From assembly GCF_001421325.1 (NCBI RefSeq), contig NZ_LMJY01000001.1, forward strand, positions 193,501-257,500: DNA of 64,000 nucleotides. Direction: 5' to 3'. The position numbers were made by a program, and so were the translations under genes. This stretch comes from Novosphingobium sp. Leaf2 (GTDB lineage: Bacteria; Pseudomonadota; Alphaproteobacteria; Sphingomonadales; Sphingomonadaceae). How positions within the stretch are numbered: position 1 is the first letter of the stretch; every line of letters starts with the position of its first letter. The notes below the pieces were generated by a model. It worked only from the letters and a program-made list of their open reading frames with translations. It did no database searches and was not told where the DNA came from. Below, piece by piece: positions 7,617-16,306 of the stretch.

Positions 7617-8771
7617 TCAGACCAGCTGGTCTGCGAAATCCGAGTAGTAGAAATCGGTGATGACCAGATCGACCGTTGGGTTTTCCATCGGTGCGCAGGG
7701 CGTGAACTGGAACCGGAAGGTCGGCTTGCCGGCGGCGAGCTGATCCGAGGTGTTGCGCGCTGCATCGAAAAAGAACTTCGCACCAACGATCCGCCCCTGG
7801 GTGACGAGCGCGCGCGCGGCGGCGTTCATCTTTTCCAGCAGGTTCTTGATCTGGCCGACAGTGATCGGCTGATCGACGAACGGCTGCATCGTGGTGGCGA
7901 TGATATCCTGCAGCGCGTAACTGCTGCGCACCGCGCTTTCGAACGCGAAGTCTGGCTGCTCTTCGCCTGCCGTGGTGCGGTTACCCCAGAAGCGATAGCC
8001 ATCGGTGCGGATGATCGTGGTGACGGGCGCGTCGTTGAGCAAGCCGGCGTCGGTAGACGGGTCGAGCAGGTCGAAATGCACATCCTTGGTGATCGACAGC
8101 ACACCGTCCATCGGCACGTTGGACAAGGTCTTGTGCCACCCGATCTCCTGATCGATGCGGGCGCGCAGGCCCAGCGCGCGCGCCACGGCATCGCCGGTCC
8201 ACGCGTTCGTGTCCGGCCAGATCAGCATCAGTTCGCGGGCCGAGAAGTTCTCACGATACAGGATCGCGGCTGCGATATCGGCGCCGATCGCGCGGGCATA
8301 GGCGAAGCCGCGCAGCTTCCTGGCGGTGATGACCAGTTCGGTGGTTACAGCCTGGGTGTCGAGCCCCGGTGCGCCGATAATGCGAGGGCGAGCGCCCACC
8401 AGACTTTCCGCAGCGAGCAGGGCCTGCAGGCCGGTGTAAGTGCTGCCGTCCGTTTCGCCGATGACGTTCGCATCCGTTTCCGCCGAAGTTGCGCCTTCTT
8501 CCACCCGCACCACCACAATGATGGGGCTGGACTGATCGCCGATCGCTTCGAGCGCCGGCTTTAGCGTGCCCAGCTTGCCCGCCTTACCCGCAGCGATATC
8601 AACGCTTGTGATGAGAACCGGCGTGTTGAGTGGAAAGGCAGCGTTGATCTGGGCGGCATCGTCCCCCACGCCAGGCTTGCTGGTGGCGATCAGGCCGATC
8701 TTCGCCATACTGGCGAGGGTGGCGATGACGGTGCTGTCGGACGATTCGGTAAGGGTCAGGCCATGGGTCAT
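7617..8771 (-). CDS. FI: Contractile tail sheath protein gpFI
   Basis: The 384-residue product begins MTHGLTLTESSDSTVIATLA. The frame stays open upstream to 9056, but that part shadows baseplate gene W, so the ATG at 8771 is used. Sheath features include the N-terminal GLIATSKPG.. region, the DQSSPIIVVVRVEEG strand, the ELVITARKLRGFAYAR helix, and the C-terminal domain with DGYRFWGNRT and an FVDQPITVGQIKNLLEKMNA stretch. P2-like sheath subunits are about 390 residues long. Sheath contraction drives the tube and spike through the cell envelope. Confidence 0.93.
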   Translation of the reverse strand: MTHGLTLTESSDSTVIATLASMAKIGLIATSKPGVGDDAAQINAAFPLNTPVLITSVDIAAGKAGKLGTLKPALEAIGDQSSPIIVVVRVEEGATSAETDANVIGETDGSTYTGLQALLAAESLVGARPRIIGAPGLDTQAVTTELVITARKLRGFAYARAIGADIAAAILYRENFSARELMLIWPDTNAWTGDAVARALGLRARIDQEIGWHKTLSNVPMDGVLSITKDVHFDLLDPSTDAGLLNDAPVTTIIRTDGYRFWGNRTTAGEEQPDFAFESAVRSSYALQDIIATTMQPFVDQPITVGQIKNLLEKMNAAARALVTQGRIVGAKFFFDAARNTSDQLAAGKPTFRFQFTPCAPMENPTVDLVITDFYYSDFADQLV

Positions 8772-8782
8772 GGGGACGTGCC

Positions 8783-9145
8783 TCAGCTCGCGATGGGAAT
8801 GGAAAGGGTGACTTGCGCGTTGGGCGCGGGGACATCGGTGCGCTTGCCGGCAATCGAGATAGTGAGGTTGCCGTCCGCAAACGTGCCTGCCACGCCGATC
8901 TTGCCGATCGCGATGCGAGGCTCCCATTGCCGTATGGCAACGGCGGTTGCGGCGCGCATGAGCATGATGGTGGCGGCATTGATCGGACGGTCGATAAGTT
9001 CGAACAGCAGCGATCCGAAGTCGCGATACCGGATACGTGTGCCGAGCGGCGTGCACAGGATCTTGCCAATCGACTGCGCAAGGTGCGCGGTGCCGTCGAT
9101 CTGCTTTCCGGTGGTGGCGTTCATCCCGATCATGGGAGAAGCCAA
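8783..9145 (-). CDS. W: Baseplate wedge protein gpW (gp25-like)
   Basis: A 120-residue protein with the gpW/gp25 fold signature: residues 20-60 read HLAQSIGKILCTPLGTRIRY, then RDFGSLLFELIDRPIN, and the end has the VTLSIPI strand. T4 gp25-type wedge proteins link the baseplate to the first sheath ring. It lies 11 bases before FI. In P2, W is directly followed by J and I; here J and I lie about 7 kb upstream instead. Confidence 0.9.
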   Translation of the reverse strand: MASPMIGMNATTGKQIDGTAHLAQSIGKILCTPLGTRIRYRDFGSLLFELIDRPINAATIMLMRAATAVAIRQWEPRIAIGKIGVAGTFADGNLTISIAGKRTDVPAPNAQVTLSIPIAS

Positions 9146-9202
9146 GCGCTTTCGCGCGCGTATTATCCAGTGGCGGGCTGGGTAGAGGGTGGCGTTACCT
9201 GT

Positions 9203-9562
9203 TCAACGCGCCCACCGGCGCGCAAGGCCGCGCGCGATCAGATAATCTCCGGCGTCTTTGCCGTCGACGATAACCTTGACCAAGGGCCGGCCATAGAAAT
9301 CCTGCTGCCCGATGTATTTGATCGTGACCGGACCCGACGCCATGAACCGCTGCAATGCGGCCTTGGCAGCTTGTCCTTTTGCGTTGTCGCACCAGTGTGT
9401 GGTCCGCTTCCTTGGCTGGCATGACGGGGACCCAGCAACCTCGGGGGCATCGATCAGCGCAAGGCGCAGCCGCTGTCCATCGCATCGCTTGAGCGTATCG
9501 CCATCATGGACGTAGGCCACGCATTGCGAAGCGGCGGCGAGCAGGATCAGGGACGAGAACAT
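9203..9562 (-). CDS. Secreted SNase-like nuclease (thermonuclease family)
   Basis: Taken from the ATG at 9562, the 119-residue product starts with a hydrophobic signal-like segment (MFSSLILLAAASQCVA). It continues into a staphylococcal-nuclease-like fold: VHDGDTLKR, RLRLALIDAPEVAG and QQDFYGRPLVKVIVDG. The key residues Arg-35, Glu-43 and Arg-87 of the S. aureus enzyme have counterparts in LRLALIDAPE and YGRP. Upstream residues in the same frame (up to 9634) overlap gene V and look non-coding. P2 has no gene here, so it is an inserted accessory (moron-like) gene between V and W. It may degrade nucleic acid in the periplasm; its role for the phage is unknown. Confidence 0.78.
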   Translation of the reverse strand: MFSSLILLAAASQCVAYVHDGDTLKRCDGQRLRLALIDAPEVAGSPSCQPRKRTTHWCDNAKGQAAKAALQRFMASGPVTIKYIGQQDFYGRPLVKVIVDGKDAGDYLIARGLARRWAR

Positions 9563-9581
9563 GACTGGAACGTAGCCTCGA

Positions 9582-10139
9582 TCACTCGGGTGCGCCAGTC
9601 TTCGCCCCACCCGCGCTGACACCGGAATGGACATGGTTTTTCAAACTGACGCCCTGACCGGTGACATCGCCGGTCGCCGTGATCTTGCCCTCCACCGTCA
9701 CGTCGCCCTGGATCGTCATCCCGCCCGGTGCTTCGATGCGGGCGGTTCCCCCGCCAGGCAAGATGGCCGTCAGAGCGTGTAGCTGGGGATCGTAGCCGAT
9801 GCGCGCGCCGTCCTCGTATTCTACCAGTTCGGCGAGCCCGGAAGCTGGGAGCGGGAAGGCATCCTGTTCGATGCCGGGCAATGCGATCGCTGCGGCAAGC
9901 TGGCCATCGGGGCATAGCAGGATCACCTGCTCGCCGACGCTGGGTGGGCTCCACACGCGGGTCTTGCCGCAGCGTGGCGCGAGCCAGCGGATAGACGGGG
10001 TCGTCGCTCCGCCGGCATCGTCATCATCGGCAGCGCCATAGCGAACCGTGCAGCGCCTGGCGTTCAGATCCACGCTGGCGATCGTGCCCAGGCGGATCAG
10101 TTCGGACAGGTCGGCGGGGATGTCTTCCTGTTCCCTCAC
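9582..10139 (-). CDS. V: Baseplate spike protein gpV
   Basis: A 185-residue baseplate assembly protein V: an N-terminal OB-fold (LIRLGTIASVDLNARRCTVR, then WLAPRCGKTRVWSPPSVGEQ and VILLCPDGQL), then a triple-stranded beta-helix region with regularly spaced strands (IEAPGGMTIQGDVTVEGKIT). The tip motif is NHVHSG; the HxH pair in P2 and phi92 spikes binds iron at the membrane-piercing apex. The gene overlaps the spanin gene Rz1 by four bases, so V is translated directly after the lysis cassette. In P2, S precedes V. Confidence 0.92.
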   Translation of the reverse strand: MREQEDIPADLSELIRLGTIASVDLNARRCTVRYGAADDDDAGGATTPSIRWLAPRCGKTRVWSPPSVGEQVILLCPDGQLAAAIALPGIEQDAFPLPASGLAELVEYEDGARIGYDPQLHALTAILPGGGTARIEAPGGMTIQGDVTVEGKITATGDVTGQGVSLKNHVHSGVSAGGAKTGAPE

Positions 10140-10429
10140 GGCGCGGCCTGCTCAACGACCCGCGCAGCGGCCCGCGCCTTTGCATCGTGGTCACGGATGG
10201 CATCCACCTTGGCCGCGCACTTTTCAAAGCCCTCCTTGTAGATTCCGCGACTGGTGACGATGTCGCCGGTAGAGACCAGCGCGATGTCCTGCACCGTGCA
10301 TCGCGTCATCAGCCCGGCGGGGATGCCATCGTAGACGGGCGGGGGCGCCGATGCGACTTCACTTCTTGTCGAGCAGCCGGCGCAAATCAGCAGGGATAGG
10401 GCGAGACATATATTCTTTGACCTCGGCAT
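10136..10429 (-). CDS. Rz1: Rz1-like outer-membrane spanin lipoprotein
   Basis: The 97-residue product has a signal peptide (MPRSKNICLALSLLICAGCS) with a lipobox ending at Cys-19. A Pro-rich stretch (SAPPPVYDGIPAG) follows, as in Rz1-type o-spanins. Its start lies inside the Rz reading frame, in a different frame, with 71 bases of overlap, which is the classic nested spanin arrangement. The pair would fuse inner and outer membranes in the last step of lysis. It is longer than lambda Rz1 (60 residues precursor), with a helical charged C-terminus. Confidence 0.75.
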   Translation of the reverse strand: MPRSKNICLALSLLICAGCSTRSEVASAPPPVYDGIPAGLMTRCTVQDIALVSTGDIVTSRGIYKEGFEKCAAKVDAIRDHDAKARAAARVVEQAAP

Positions 10430-10739
10430 TGCTGGCTTCCAGTTCCTTGAGTTGCGTGGCGGCGGCGGTGTTCTGCTGTTCGATCAGCGCCAGCTTGTCC
10501 TCGAGCAGCAGGACGTTGCGCTGTTCCAGCTCGCGAAGCCGGTTCTGCTCGGCAGCGTGCGCAGCCCACCCCTTATTGGTGGCGACGAGTTCGCCGATCT
10601 GGGCTTCCTTCGCCTCAAGCTGCGCGTTCTGCCGTTGGATGTGTAGCCAGGCCACAACGGTGGCGCCGAGGCCGCACACCGCCATGACACCAACCATGGC
10701 AAAAATCTGCGATCGGAAAGGTTTCAACAGGCTGATCAT
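10359..10739 (-). CDS. Rz: Rz-like inner-membrane spanin
   Basis: A 126-residue protein beginning MISLLKPFRSQ with one N-terminal transmembrane segment (IFAMVGVMAVCGLGATVVAW), followed by a long coiled coil (residues 35-115, e.g. AEQNRLRELEQRNVLLLEDK). This is the topology of an i-spanin. The start overlaps the stop of the holin gene (ATGA). An upstream extension of the frame to 10994 shadows the holin and was rejected. It should pair in the periplasm with the nested Rz1 lipoprotein. Confidence 0.78.
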   Translation of the reverse strand: MISLLKPFRSQIFAMVGVMAVCGLGATVVAWLHIQRQNAQLEAKEAQIGELVATNKGWAAHAAEQNRLRELEQRNVLLLEDKLALIEQQNTAAATQLKELEASNAEVKEYMSRPIPADLRRLLDKK

Positions 10740-11113
10740 GGCTGGTCTCCCTGCGCTGCGTTCTCCCTGTGCTTGGCCGCTGCGACACGCGTATCGGTGT
10801 TGGCCCGCAGCTTGATGCCAAGCCGTTCGTAAACGATGCGCTCGAGCAGGCGGATCGAGACGTTTGCCCCCAACCATCCGAAGATACCCACGACGAAGCC
10901 GGACCACAGCGGGTCGATCGCCATCGCGCGACATAGCAGCATGACGAGGAAGCCGACGAAGCCGGATGAGACCGCCTCGGTCAGCGCGCGCCATCCGCTC
11001 AGCTCGTTGCCTTTGTCATGCTCCCGCATCACGTAGCCCAGCAGACCGCCGACACCGGCAAGCACGGTGTAGCCGATCGAGGTAAGCCAATCCGACAGTG
11101 AGAAATGTTCCAT
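10736..11113 (-). CDS. Holin-type membrane protein
   Basis: A 125-residue protein with about three hydrophobic segments: LTSIGYTVLAGVGGLLGYVM, SSGFVGFLVMLLCRAMA and WSGFVVGIFGWLGANVSI. The C-terminus is charged and basic. It resembles the phage holin superfamily II/LydA-like group. Its position between endolysin and spanins supports a role in making the membrane lesion that releases or activates the endolysin. Confidence 0.75.
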   Translation of the reverse strand: MEHFSLSDWLTSIGYTVLAGVGGLLGYVMREHDKGNELSGWRALTEAVSSGFVGFLVMLLCRAMAIDPLWSGFVVGIFGWLGANVSIRLLERIVYERLGIKLRANTDTRVAAAKHRENAAQGDQP

Positions 11114-11129
11114 TAGGCCCCCGGCTGCA

Positions 11130-11837
11130 TCACGATGGCGTGAGGAACTGATCGTTCACCCACGCCTCGTTACCTTGATAGATGAAGCGCACCCAGTCGC
11201 CGGCATCGTGTAGCACGGTGACCGGCGTGCCGCGTTTGAGCGCACCCAAACGCGTAGCGCTGGCCGATGGCTTGGAGCGCACGTTAAGACCCGATGCGGC
11301 ATTCACCACGCGCACGTCCGTGGTCGCGATCGGCAGCGGATGCCTCACGGCAACTGGCATTGAGCTGATGTAGAGTGCAGCTTCATCGGCGCGCCGCGCT
11401 TTGAGGCCGTCCATCACCTTGCCGTCGTTTTGATTCCAACGCGGAAACTGCGCGGCTGCGTCGTCGAACCGGCCAGCCCTGTGCAGCTGGCCCAGTGTCG
11501 CCGACCGGATCGCGCCGGTATTGTAATGAAACGACACCAGCGCATCGAACTGTGCCTGTGAGGTGGGTGCGGTGCCCAGAAAGGTGGCGACTTCGCGGAC
11601 GTATCGCTGGATATCGACGTCGAAGCGCGCATCGCACTGCGCCTGTGTCCAGATCACGCCCTTCTTAACGTCGGCACCGGTCGAGCCCCACCCGATCGTC
11701 CACGGCTTGCCATCGGCACTGCCGGGATCGGGATAGGCATCGAACCTGCCATCCTTCCGCTTTTTCGCGCAGCCTTCCCATTTTTGGATGAGGCCCTTGC
11801 CGGCAGCGCCGAGGGTTCGTGCCACCTCGCTCATCAT
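11130..11837 (-). CDS. Endolysin: GH24 lysozyme with C-terminal SH3 domain
   Basis: Residues 10-150 are a T4-type muramidase: the catalytic Glu in KGLIQKWEGC, Asp in YPDPGSADG and Thr in WTIGWGSTG reproduce the E-8-D-5-T style triad. DALVSFHYNTGAIRSATLGQ is the conserved second-lobe helix. Residues 170-235 form a bacterial SH3 domain (GLNVRSKPSASATRLGALKR, then GDWVRFIYQGNEAWVND). No clear signal-arrest sequence is visible, so export probably depends on the holin. Two ATGs in tandem (11837 and 11834) are possible starts, overlapping the stop of the small upstream gene. Confidence 0.92.
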   Translation of the reverse strand: MMSEVARTLGAAGKGLIQKWEGCAKKRKDGRFDAYPDPGSADGKPWTIGWGSTGADVKKGVIWTQAQCDARFDVDIQRYVREVATFLGTAPTSQAQFDALVSFHYNTGAIRSATLGQLHRAGRFDDAAAQFPRWNQNDGKVMDGLKARRADEAALYISSMPVAVRHPLPIATTDVRVVNAASGLNVRSKPSASATRLGALKRGTPVTVLHDAGDWVRFIYQGNEAWVNDQFLTPS

Positions 11838-11992
11838 GCGTCGCTTTCGACAGCCGGCGTATCACCGCTTCCGACCACGCCAGCGGTCAGCTGGGCGGTG
11901 TAGAGCCGGATCGATTCGCCCAGCATGTAAGCGAGGTCCTCGTTGCCTGTATCGACGGCCTCCTGGTACGCGGCTTGTAGCTTTTCGAGCAT
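11834..11992 (-). CDS. Small phage protein, unknown
   Basis: A 52-residue frame starts MLEKLQAAYQEAVDTGNEDL and ends at the endolysin start codon (ATGA overlap). It contains a predicted amphipathic helix (EKLQAAYQEAVD, then AYMLGESIRLYTAQL) and an acidic C-terminus. It lies 14 bases behind the tailspike gene. Small acidic proteins are common between tail-fibre and lysis genes and some are fibre chaperones, but nothing in the sequence proves that here. Confidence 0.55.
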   Translation of the reverse strand: MLEKLQAAYQEAVDTGNEDLAYMLGESIRLYTAQLTAGVVGSGDTPAVESDA

Positions 11993-12006
11993 GACGGGGT
12001 CCTTCG

Positions 12007-15000
12007 TTACAGGGCGAGCAGAGAGGGCAGCAGCTGGTCGAGCGGCGTGTAGAAAGTGCGCATCGGCGATGGCCATTCGACCTTGCGGTAGCCGGCGCGC
12101 GGGTCCTCGCTGACCGAGACCTGGCGCAGCTTGCCGCACACCGCCCACATGGGATTGGTGGCCGGCCCCTGCGCGGTCGAACCGACCAGCAGCGCACCCA
12201 CCTGCGACACCGGGCAGTTCACCGCCGTGATGGGCAGGTTGGCGGCATCGGGCACAGCCGCGCTGACATCGATCATGAACATCCGGTTGCCCCGGTAATC
12301 CTGACCGAGGCCGGGATATCCGGCCACGAGCAGGCGGTTCGATGCAGGGTCCGACGCCACATGCCGGATATCGACGTCCGCCTTGATCGTGCGCGAAGTC
12401 CACGAGCCGCTCAGGCCCGTGGTAGACGTCAGCATCGTGCCACGCGCGCCGAACAGGAAGTACAGCCCGTTGCGGTACGCGGCGCGCGTAAGCCGCACTG
12501 CCCACCCGCCGATGCCGGCGGGCGCGGCGTCGGTTGCCGTCAGGCTGTTGGCCCATGTCGCCCCGGTATCGGCCGATACCACCGCGCCGCCGACCGTGCC
12601 GGTGGTTCCCGCAGCATCGGAACCGCACAGCACGATCGTGGCGCCGTTACGGGTGCCGCCGCGCAGCTGATACGTGACGCCCGAGGCGCGCGCCTGGACG
12701 GTATTGGCCGCCGCGTCGTATTCGATGATCGTACCGTCCGCGCAGCCGAACCAGACCTTGCCGTCCGTGCCGTTGCCGGTCACCGCGCACGTGATCGTCT
12801 TGCCGGCAAGGCCCGGCGTGGCCAGATCCACAGCGGCGGGGAGGCTGTTGTTGAGATCGCCCACAGCATAGCGAAGGATCACGGCATTGCCGCCGCTATC
12901 CTTGCCGTAAGCAATGACCCAGTTGCCGACGTTCACCTTGAATACGCCGGCAAGGCCGGTCAGGGCATAGCCACTGAGCGCGGTCCATTTCGGCGACACG
13001 AGGCCCGTCTGTCCCGAGACGTTGGGGGCAAAAACGTAGACGCCCTTCTGGGTCAGCACGTGAAACTGCTGGTATGCGGCAGACGATGCGTTCTGTATCC
13101 AGCACGCGCCAAGGATTTCTTCGCCCAGCGACGCAGCGGCCTTGATGCCATCGTCGCCGATCACCTGCCCCTGCGGCCCGCGCAGCAGGCCGGCGGTGCC
13201 ACCACGCTGGGTGCGCACGAAGGTGGCACCCGTGGGCGGCGTGACACCGGTGATCACGCTATCGGTGAAGGGCACCGTGAGGGTGTTGGACTGCGCCCAA
13301 TTGGTGAATTCATTCGAGCCTTCGCCCTCGATCACGCAATTCGTGAAAGACACCGAGGCGGTGCCGGTCGCCGACCACCACTGACCAAGCACCCGATCGC
13401 CGCCGACCAGCGCTTCATGATGGAAAAATTCCAGGGAGCCGGGCGCGTTGATGCTGCGCAGGAACAGCCCCTCGCGCGATCCGCCGCATGATCCGCCGAA
13501 TACGGAAACCTTCTGCCCGGCAAGCGCCGGTGGCGACCAGCACGCGCCGTTGCTGCCAGTGCCGGTATGGACGATCAGCGGCTCATAGACACAGGCCGCC
13601 GAGCCGATGCCCATGGACTTGATGCCCTGCAGCACGGGCCGGATGAAGAAGGTGCCGCGCGTCAGCGGACCATACGTGCTGCCGGGCGTTGCATCACCGC
13701 CAGCACCCAGCGCCTGGCACTCGGTCGCCTTCAGATCGAACACGACCAGCGCGTCCGCAATGTCATTGCCCTGGTTGGAGCCGTGCCCGCCGAACAGCTT
13801 GTCCAGCTGGCCGTTGTAGCCCCATGCTTCGCCGCCATAGCTGATCGTCGCCCGCTTTTTGGGGCCACCGTTGAACATGTGCCAGGCATACCCCGCCGAC
13901 CCGGTCGGGTTGCGACCGCGCATGTTGGGAAGCCGGCCTTGCAAGCCGCAGATGAACGACCCGTGGCATGACGGGTAGTAGACGTCGATCGTGGCATCCC
14001 GGGTGTTGGCGTCGAACAGTTCGACGCCGTTGTGTGCCCAGCCACCGAAGACGGTGAAGTTGGTCTCGAATGTCCAGCCCACACCGAATGCCGGCTGCTG
14101 GCGCTGCTGGGTGGTCCACGTCAGTCCATTGGGATCGATGCCGGCCGGCAACCGGGCATAGATATCGTGATTGCCCCAGACGAACCCGTTGGTGGTGCCG
14201 CTGGGCGTGCCGCCGACCACCGGCCCGTTGCGCTGGGAGTAGTTGTAATCCGGCGCGGCTTGCAGAGCGGTCAGGATCTGCGCCTCGCTTTGCAGGCCGG
14301 TGGTATTGTTCACCGCGCACGGGACGTAGCCGGCGAACAGGCCGGTGTATTCCTTGTTCGCCTGGCCGTGCGCGGCCACGCCGCCGCTGCCGACGGTCCA
14401 ATAGACGCCGGGCGCCTTCCAGACGTTGGGATAATTGGCAGCATCGGGCTGCGTCCACGCGGCCACGAAGGGATCATAGGCGTCGAAGAAACAGCCGTTG
14501 CCCACAAACTTGCGACCCGGATAAGCTCCGGCGGCGACGTTTTCCTTCACGATGACGACATTGCCGTTGGCGTTCGGCTTGATCGCGATCGTGTCACCCG
14601 GCAGCGAAATCTGCACCGCCTTCATGATCGTCGCAAAAGGGTTGGCGTAGCTGCCCGAGCCGGCGGCGTTGGAACCTGCAGCGATATCCACCCAGAACGT
14701 GGCCGGGCCATCGGTCATCACCCGGATGAACACGAGAGCGTTGCCGGTCTTGCGATACAGCGCCCGGCGTCCACCCTGGCTTTCGTCCGTGAAGACCTGC
14801 ACCACGGCGTTGGCCGGGATGCCGGCCAGCGCTGCCGTTGCTGCGGCCTTGGTGTCATAGTTCTGGCCGGTGCTGGCCACCAGTTCGGAAAAGGCGTGCG
14901 CCATATCGGCGGCACCCAAGGCGGTCGATGCGCTGCCGGCGCTGTCGAGCGCATATTCGCGCGACGACTTGGTGCCGGGACCGCCGGGAGCGGTGCCGCT

Positions 15001-15159
15001 GGCCCACTTTGCCGAAAGGTCGATGAACGGCTGCGCCAGCGCGCCGATGAGCGCGCCGATCGGCGAGCGGCGCATGACGCCGGCCTTCACGACGGGCACG
15101 GTTTCGCTGCCGTCGATGTCGGCGGGGGCGAGCGCGGGAAGCTGGGTGATCTTTGCCAT
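12007..15159 (-). CDS. Large tailspike/receptor-binding protein
   Basis: The 1050-residue protein starts with a short helical adapter (MAKITQLPALAPADIDGSET) that is typical of tailspike attachment domains. A segment at about residues 150-170 (TFWVDIAAGSNAAGSGSYAN, then PFATIMKAVQ) marks the entry of a right-handed pectate-lyase-like beta helix. Residues 200-650 are rich in Gly, Asn and short strands. Residues 680-1040 look like a beta-propeller or sialidase-like region with repeated W/G blades (SADTGATWANSL, GLSGSWTSRTI). It probably binds, and may cut, a host surface polysaccharide. No catalytic residues can be assigned by eye. It follows fibre gene H by 10 bases. Confidence 0.75.
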   Translation of the reverse strand: MAKITQLPALAPADIDGSETVPVVKAGVMRRSPIGALIGALAQPFIDLSAKWASGTAPGGPGTKSSREYALDSAGSASTALGAADMAHAFSELVASTGQNYDTKAAATAALAGIPANAVVQVFTDESQGGRRALYRKTGNALVFIRVMTDGPATFWVDIAAGSNAAGSGSYANPFATIMKAVQISLPGDTIAIKPNANGNVVIVKENVAAGAYPGRKFVGNGCFFDAYDPFVAAWTQPDAANYPNVWKAPGVYWTVGSGGVAAHGQANKEYTGLFAGYVPCAVNNTTGLQSEAQILTALQAAPDYNYSQRNGPVVGGTPSGTTNGFVWGNHDIYARLPAGIDPNGLTWTTQQRQQPAFGVGWTFETNFTVFGGWAHNGVELFDANTRDATIDVYYPSCHGSFICGLQGRLPNMRGRNPTGSAGYAWHMFNGGPKKRATISYGGEAWGYNGQLDKLFGGHGSNQGNDIADALVVFDLKATECQALGAGGDATPGSTYGPLTRGTFFIRPVLQGIKSMGIGSAACVYEPLIVHTGTGSNGACWSPPALAGQKVSVFGGSCGGSREGLFLRSINAPGSLEFFHHEALVGGDRVLGQWWSATGTASVSFTNCVIEGEGSNEFTNWAQSNTLTVPFTDSVITGVTPPTGATFVRTQRGGTAGLLRGPQGQVIGDDGIKAAASLGEEILGACWIQNASSAAYQQFHVLTQKGVYVFAPNVSGQTGLVSPKWTALSGYALTGLAGVFKVNVGNWVIAYGKDSGGNAVILRYAVGDLNNSLPAAVDLATPGLAGKTITCAVTGNGTDGKVWFGCADGTIIEYDAAANTVQARASGVTYQLRGGTRNGATIVLCGSDAAGTTGTVGGAVVSADTGATWANSLTATDAAPAGIGGWAVRLTRAAYRNGLYFLFGARGTMLTSTTGLSGSWTSRTIKADVDIRHVASDPASNRLLVAGYPGLGQDYRGNRMFMIDVSAAVPDAANLPITAVNCPVSQVGALLVGSTAQGPATNPMWAVCGKLRQVSVSEDPRAGYRKVEWPSPMRTFYTPLDQLLPSLLAL

Positions 15160-15169
15160 GTGTGTTTCC

Positions 15170-16306
15170 TCAGACGCCGATCGTGCGGACCCAGATTGTC
15201 ACGAGGCGATCGTCGGCGTTCCAGAAGCGGATGCCGGTGGGCGCACCATTGCCGTCAGTCAGGATCGCGGTGATGCCGGTGTTCTGCTGGATCTGCGTGT
15301 TCGCCGCCTCGGTGCTGAGCCCGAAGGTGGGATGCACCCACGCCTGATGGCCCACCGGCAGGTTGTAGACGGCATAGGCATCCTGCCCGATCGTGATCTG
15401 CCCCCAGGTGACCTTTTTGCCCGAGGCGAAAACTTCGAACCCGCCGTTCGCCACCAGATTGCTCTGGGCGATCCGATCGTAATCCGCAGCGTCGTGCCCG
15501 TCGAGCAGGTCGGCATCGAGGCCCGAGCCGGTGCCATCGACGGTCAGCAGCTTGGCCAGCACATCGGCGGCGGTGTAGGCGGCGGCGGGCAGGCGGGTGT
15601 TGATATCCGCCTGCAGCGCAACGTCCGCATCGTGGCGCGCCGCCGCTTCGACGTTGAGGGCGGCGATCAGGCCATTGTCCCCGTTGATGCGAGCCTGTCC
15701 TTCGTTGCCGATCGCGGCGTTGAGCGCCGCGTCGGCATTGCCGCGCGCCTGCGCTTCATTCGCGATCGACTGGATCAACGGCAGCAAGCGGTTGGCCAGT
15801 TTTAGCACCGTGACGAAGCGGGCGTCGTCCGTGCCTGCATCGACCTCCGCTTGCGTGGCGATCTCGGCGACGCCGCGCATGCTCTCGGTGGCCGGCGGAT
15901 AGGTGAAGACCGCGTTGCCGTAGGAGATGCTGGCAGCGAGATCGGCCTCGAACGCGATATCGAGCGCGATCAGCGCAAACGCTGGTCCCGCCTTCGACAT
16001 CACCACGTCGGGGCTGGTATGCACCGCGAACAGCACGCCATCGTCCATGAACAGGCCAAAGCCGGTCATCGACCAGACATCGCCTGAGGTATCATAGGCC
16101 GTCAGGTGCGTGATGTTGGGCGCAGCGGCGATGCCGGATTCGACCACGACGCGCTTGAATTCGCCCGGCAGGGCGGTGAGCGTGGGCGCATAGGCAAACG
16201 GCGTGGCGCTCAAGCCGAGGTGCGATAGGATCACGGGATCGGAACCGGACGCGCCCTGCACGGCGGCGAGGCCCGCGTTCGTGAGCTTGAGTTCAAGCGC
16301 GGCCAT
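15170..16306 (-). CDS. H: Tail fibre protein gpH-like
   Basis: The product from the ATG at 16306 is 378 residues: MAALELKLTNAGLAAVQG, a start typical of P2-type tail fibre N-termini. TALPGEFKRVVVESGIA and WSMTGFGLFMDDGVLFAV are the conserved phage tail-collar/fibre N domain. Residues 160-260 include the repeated EAQARGNADAALNAAIGNEG-type trimeric coiled coil, and the C-terminus is a small beta-rich tip (VWVHPTFGL-like). The ATG overlaps the stop of gene I (TGATG). It should attach to the baseplate through gpI/gpJ and carry or assist receptor binding with the larger spike downstream. Confidence 0.85.
   Translation of the reverse strand: MAALELKLTNAGLAAVQGASGSDPVILSHLGLSATPFAYAPTLTALPGEFKRVVVESGIAAAPNITHLTAYDTSGDVWSMTGFGLFMDDGVLFAVHTSPDVVMSKAGPAFALIALDIAFEADLAASISYGNAVFTYPPATESMRGVAEIATQAEVDAGTDDARFVTVLKLANRLLPLIQSIANEAQARGNADAALNAAIGNEGQARINGDNGLIAALNVEAAARHDADVALQADINTRLPAAAYTAADVLAKLLTVDGTGSGLDADLLDGHDAADYDRIAQSNLVANGGFEVFASGKKVTWGQITIGQDAYAVYNLPVGHQAWVHPTFGLSTEAANTQIQQNTGITAILTDGNGAPTGIRFWNADDRLVTIWVRTIGV

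Noticed and set aside
7617..9056. A long open frame that would extend the tail sheath protein upstream to 479 residues
   Set aside because: The extra N-terminal part lies in another frame over baseplate gene W, has no sheath similarity, and the ATG at 8771 gives a protein of normal sheath length.
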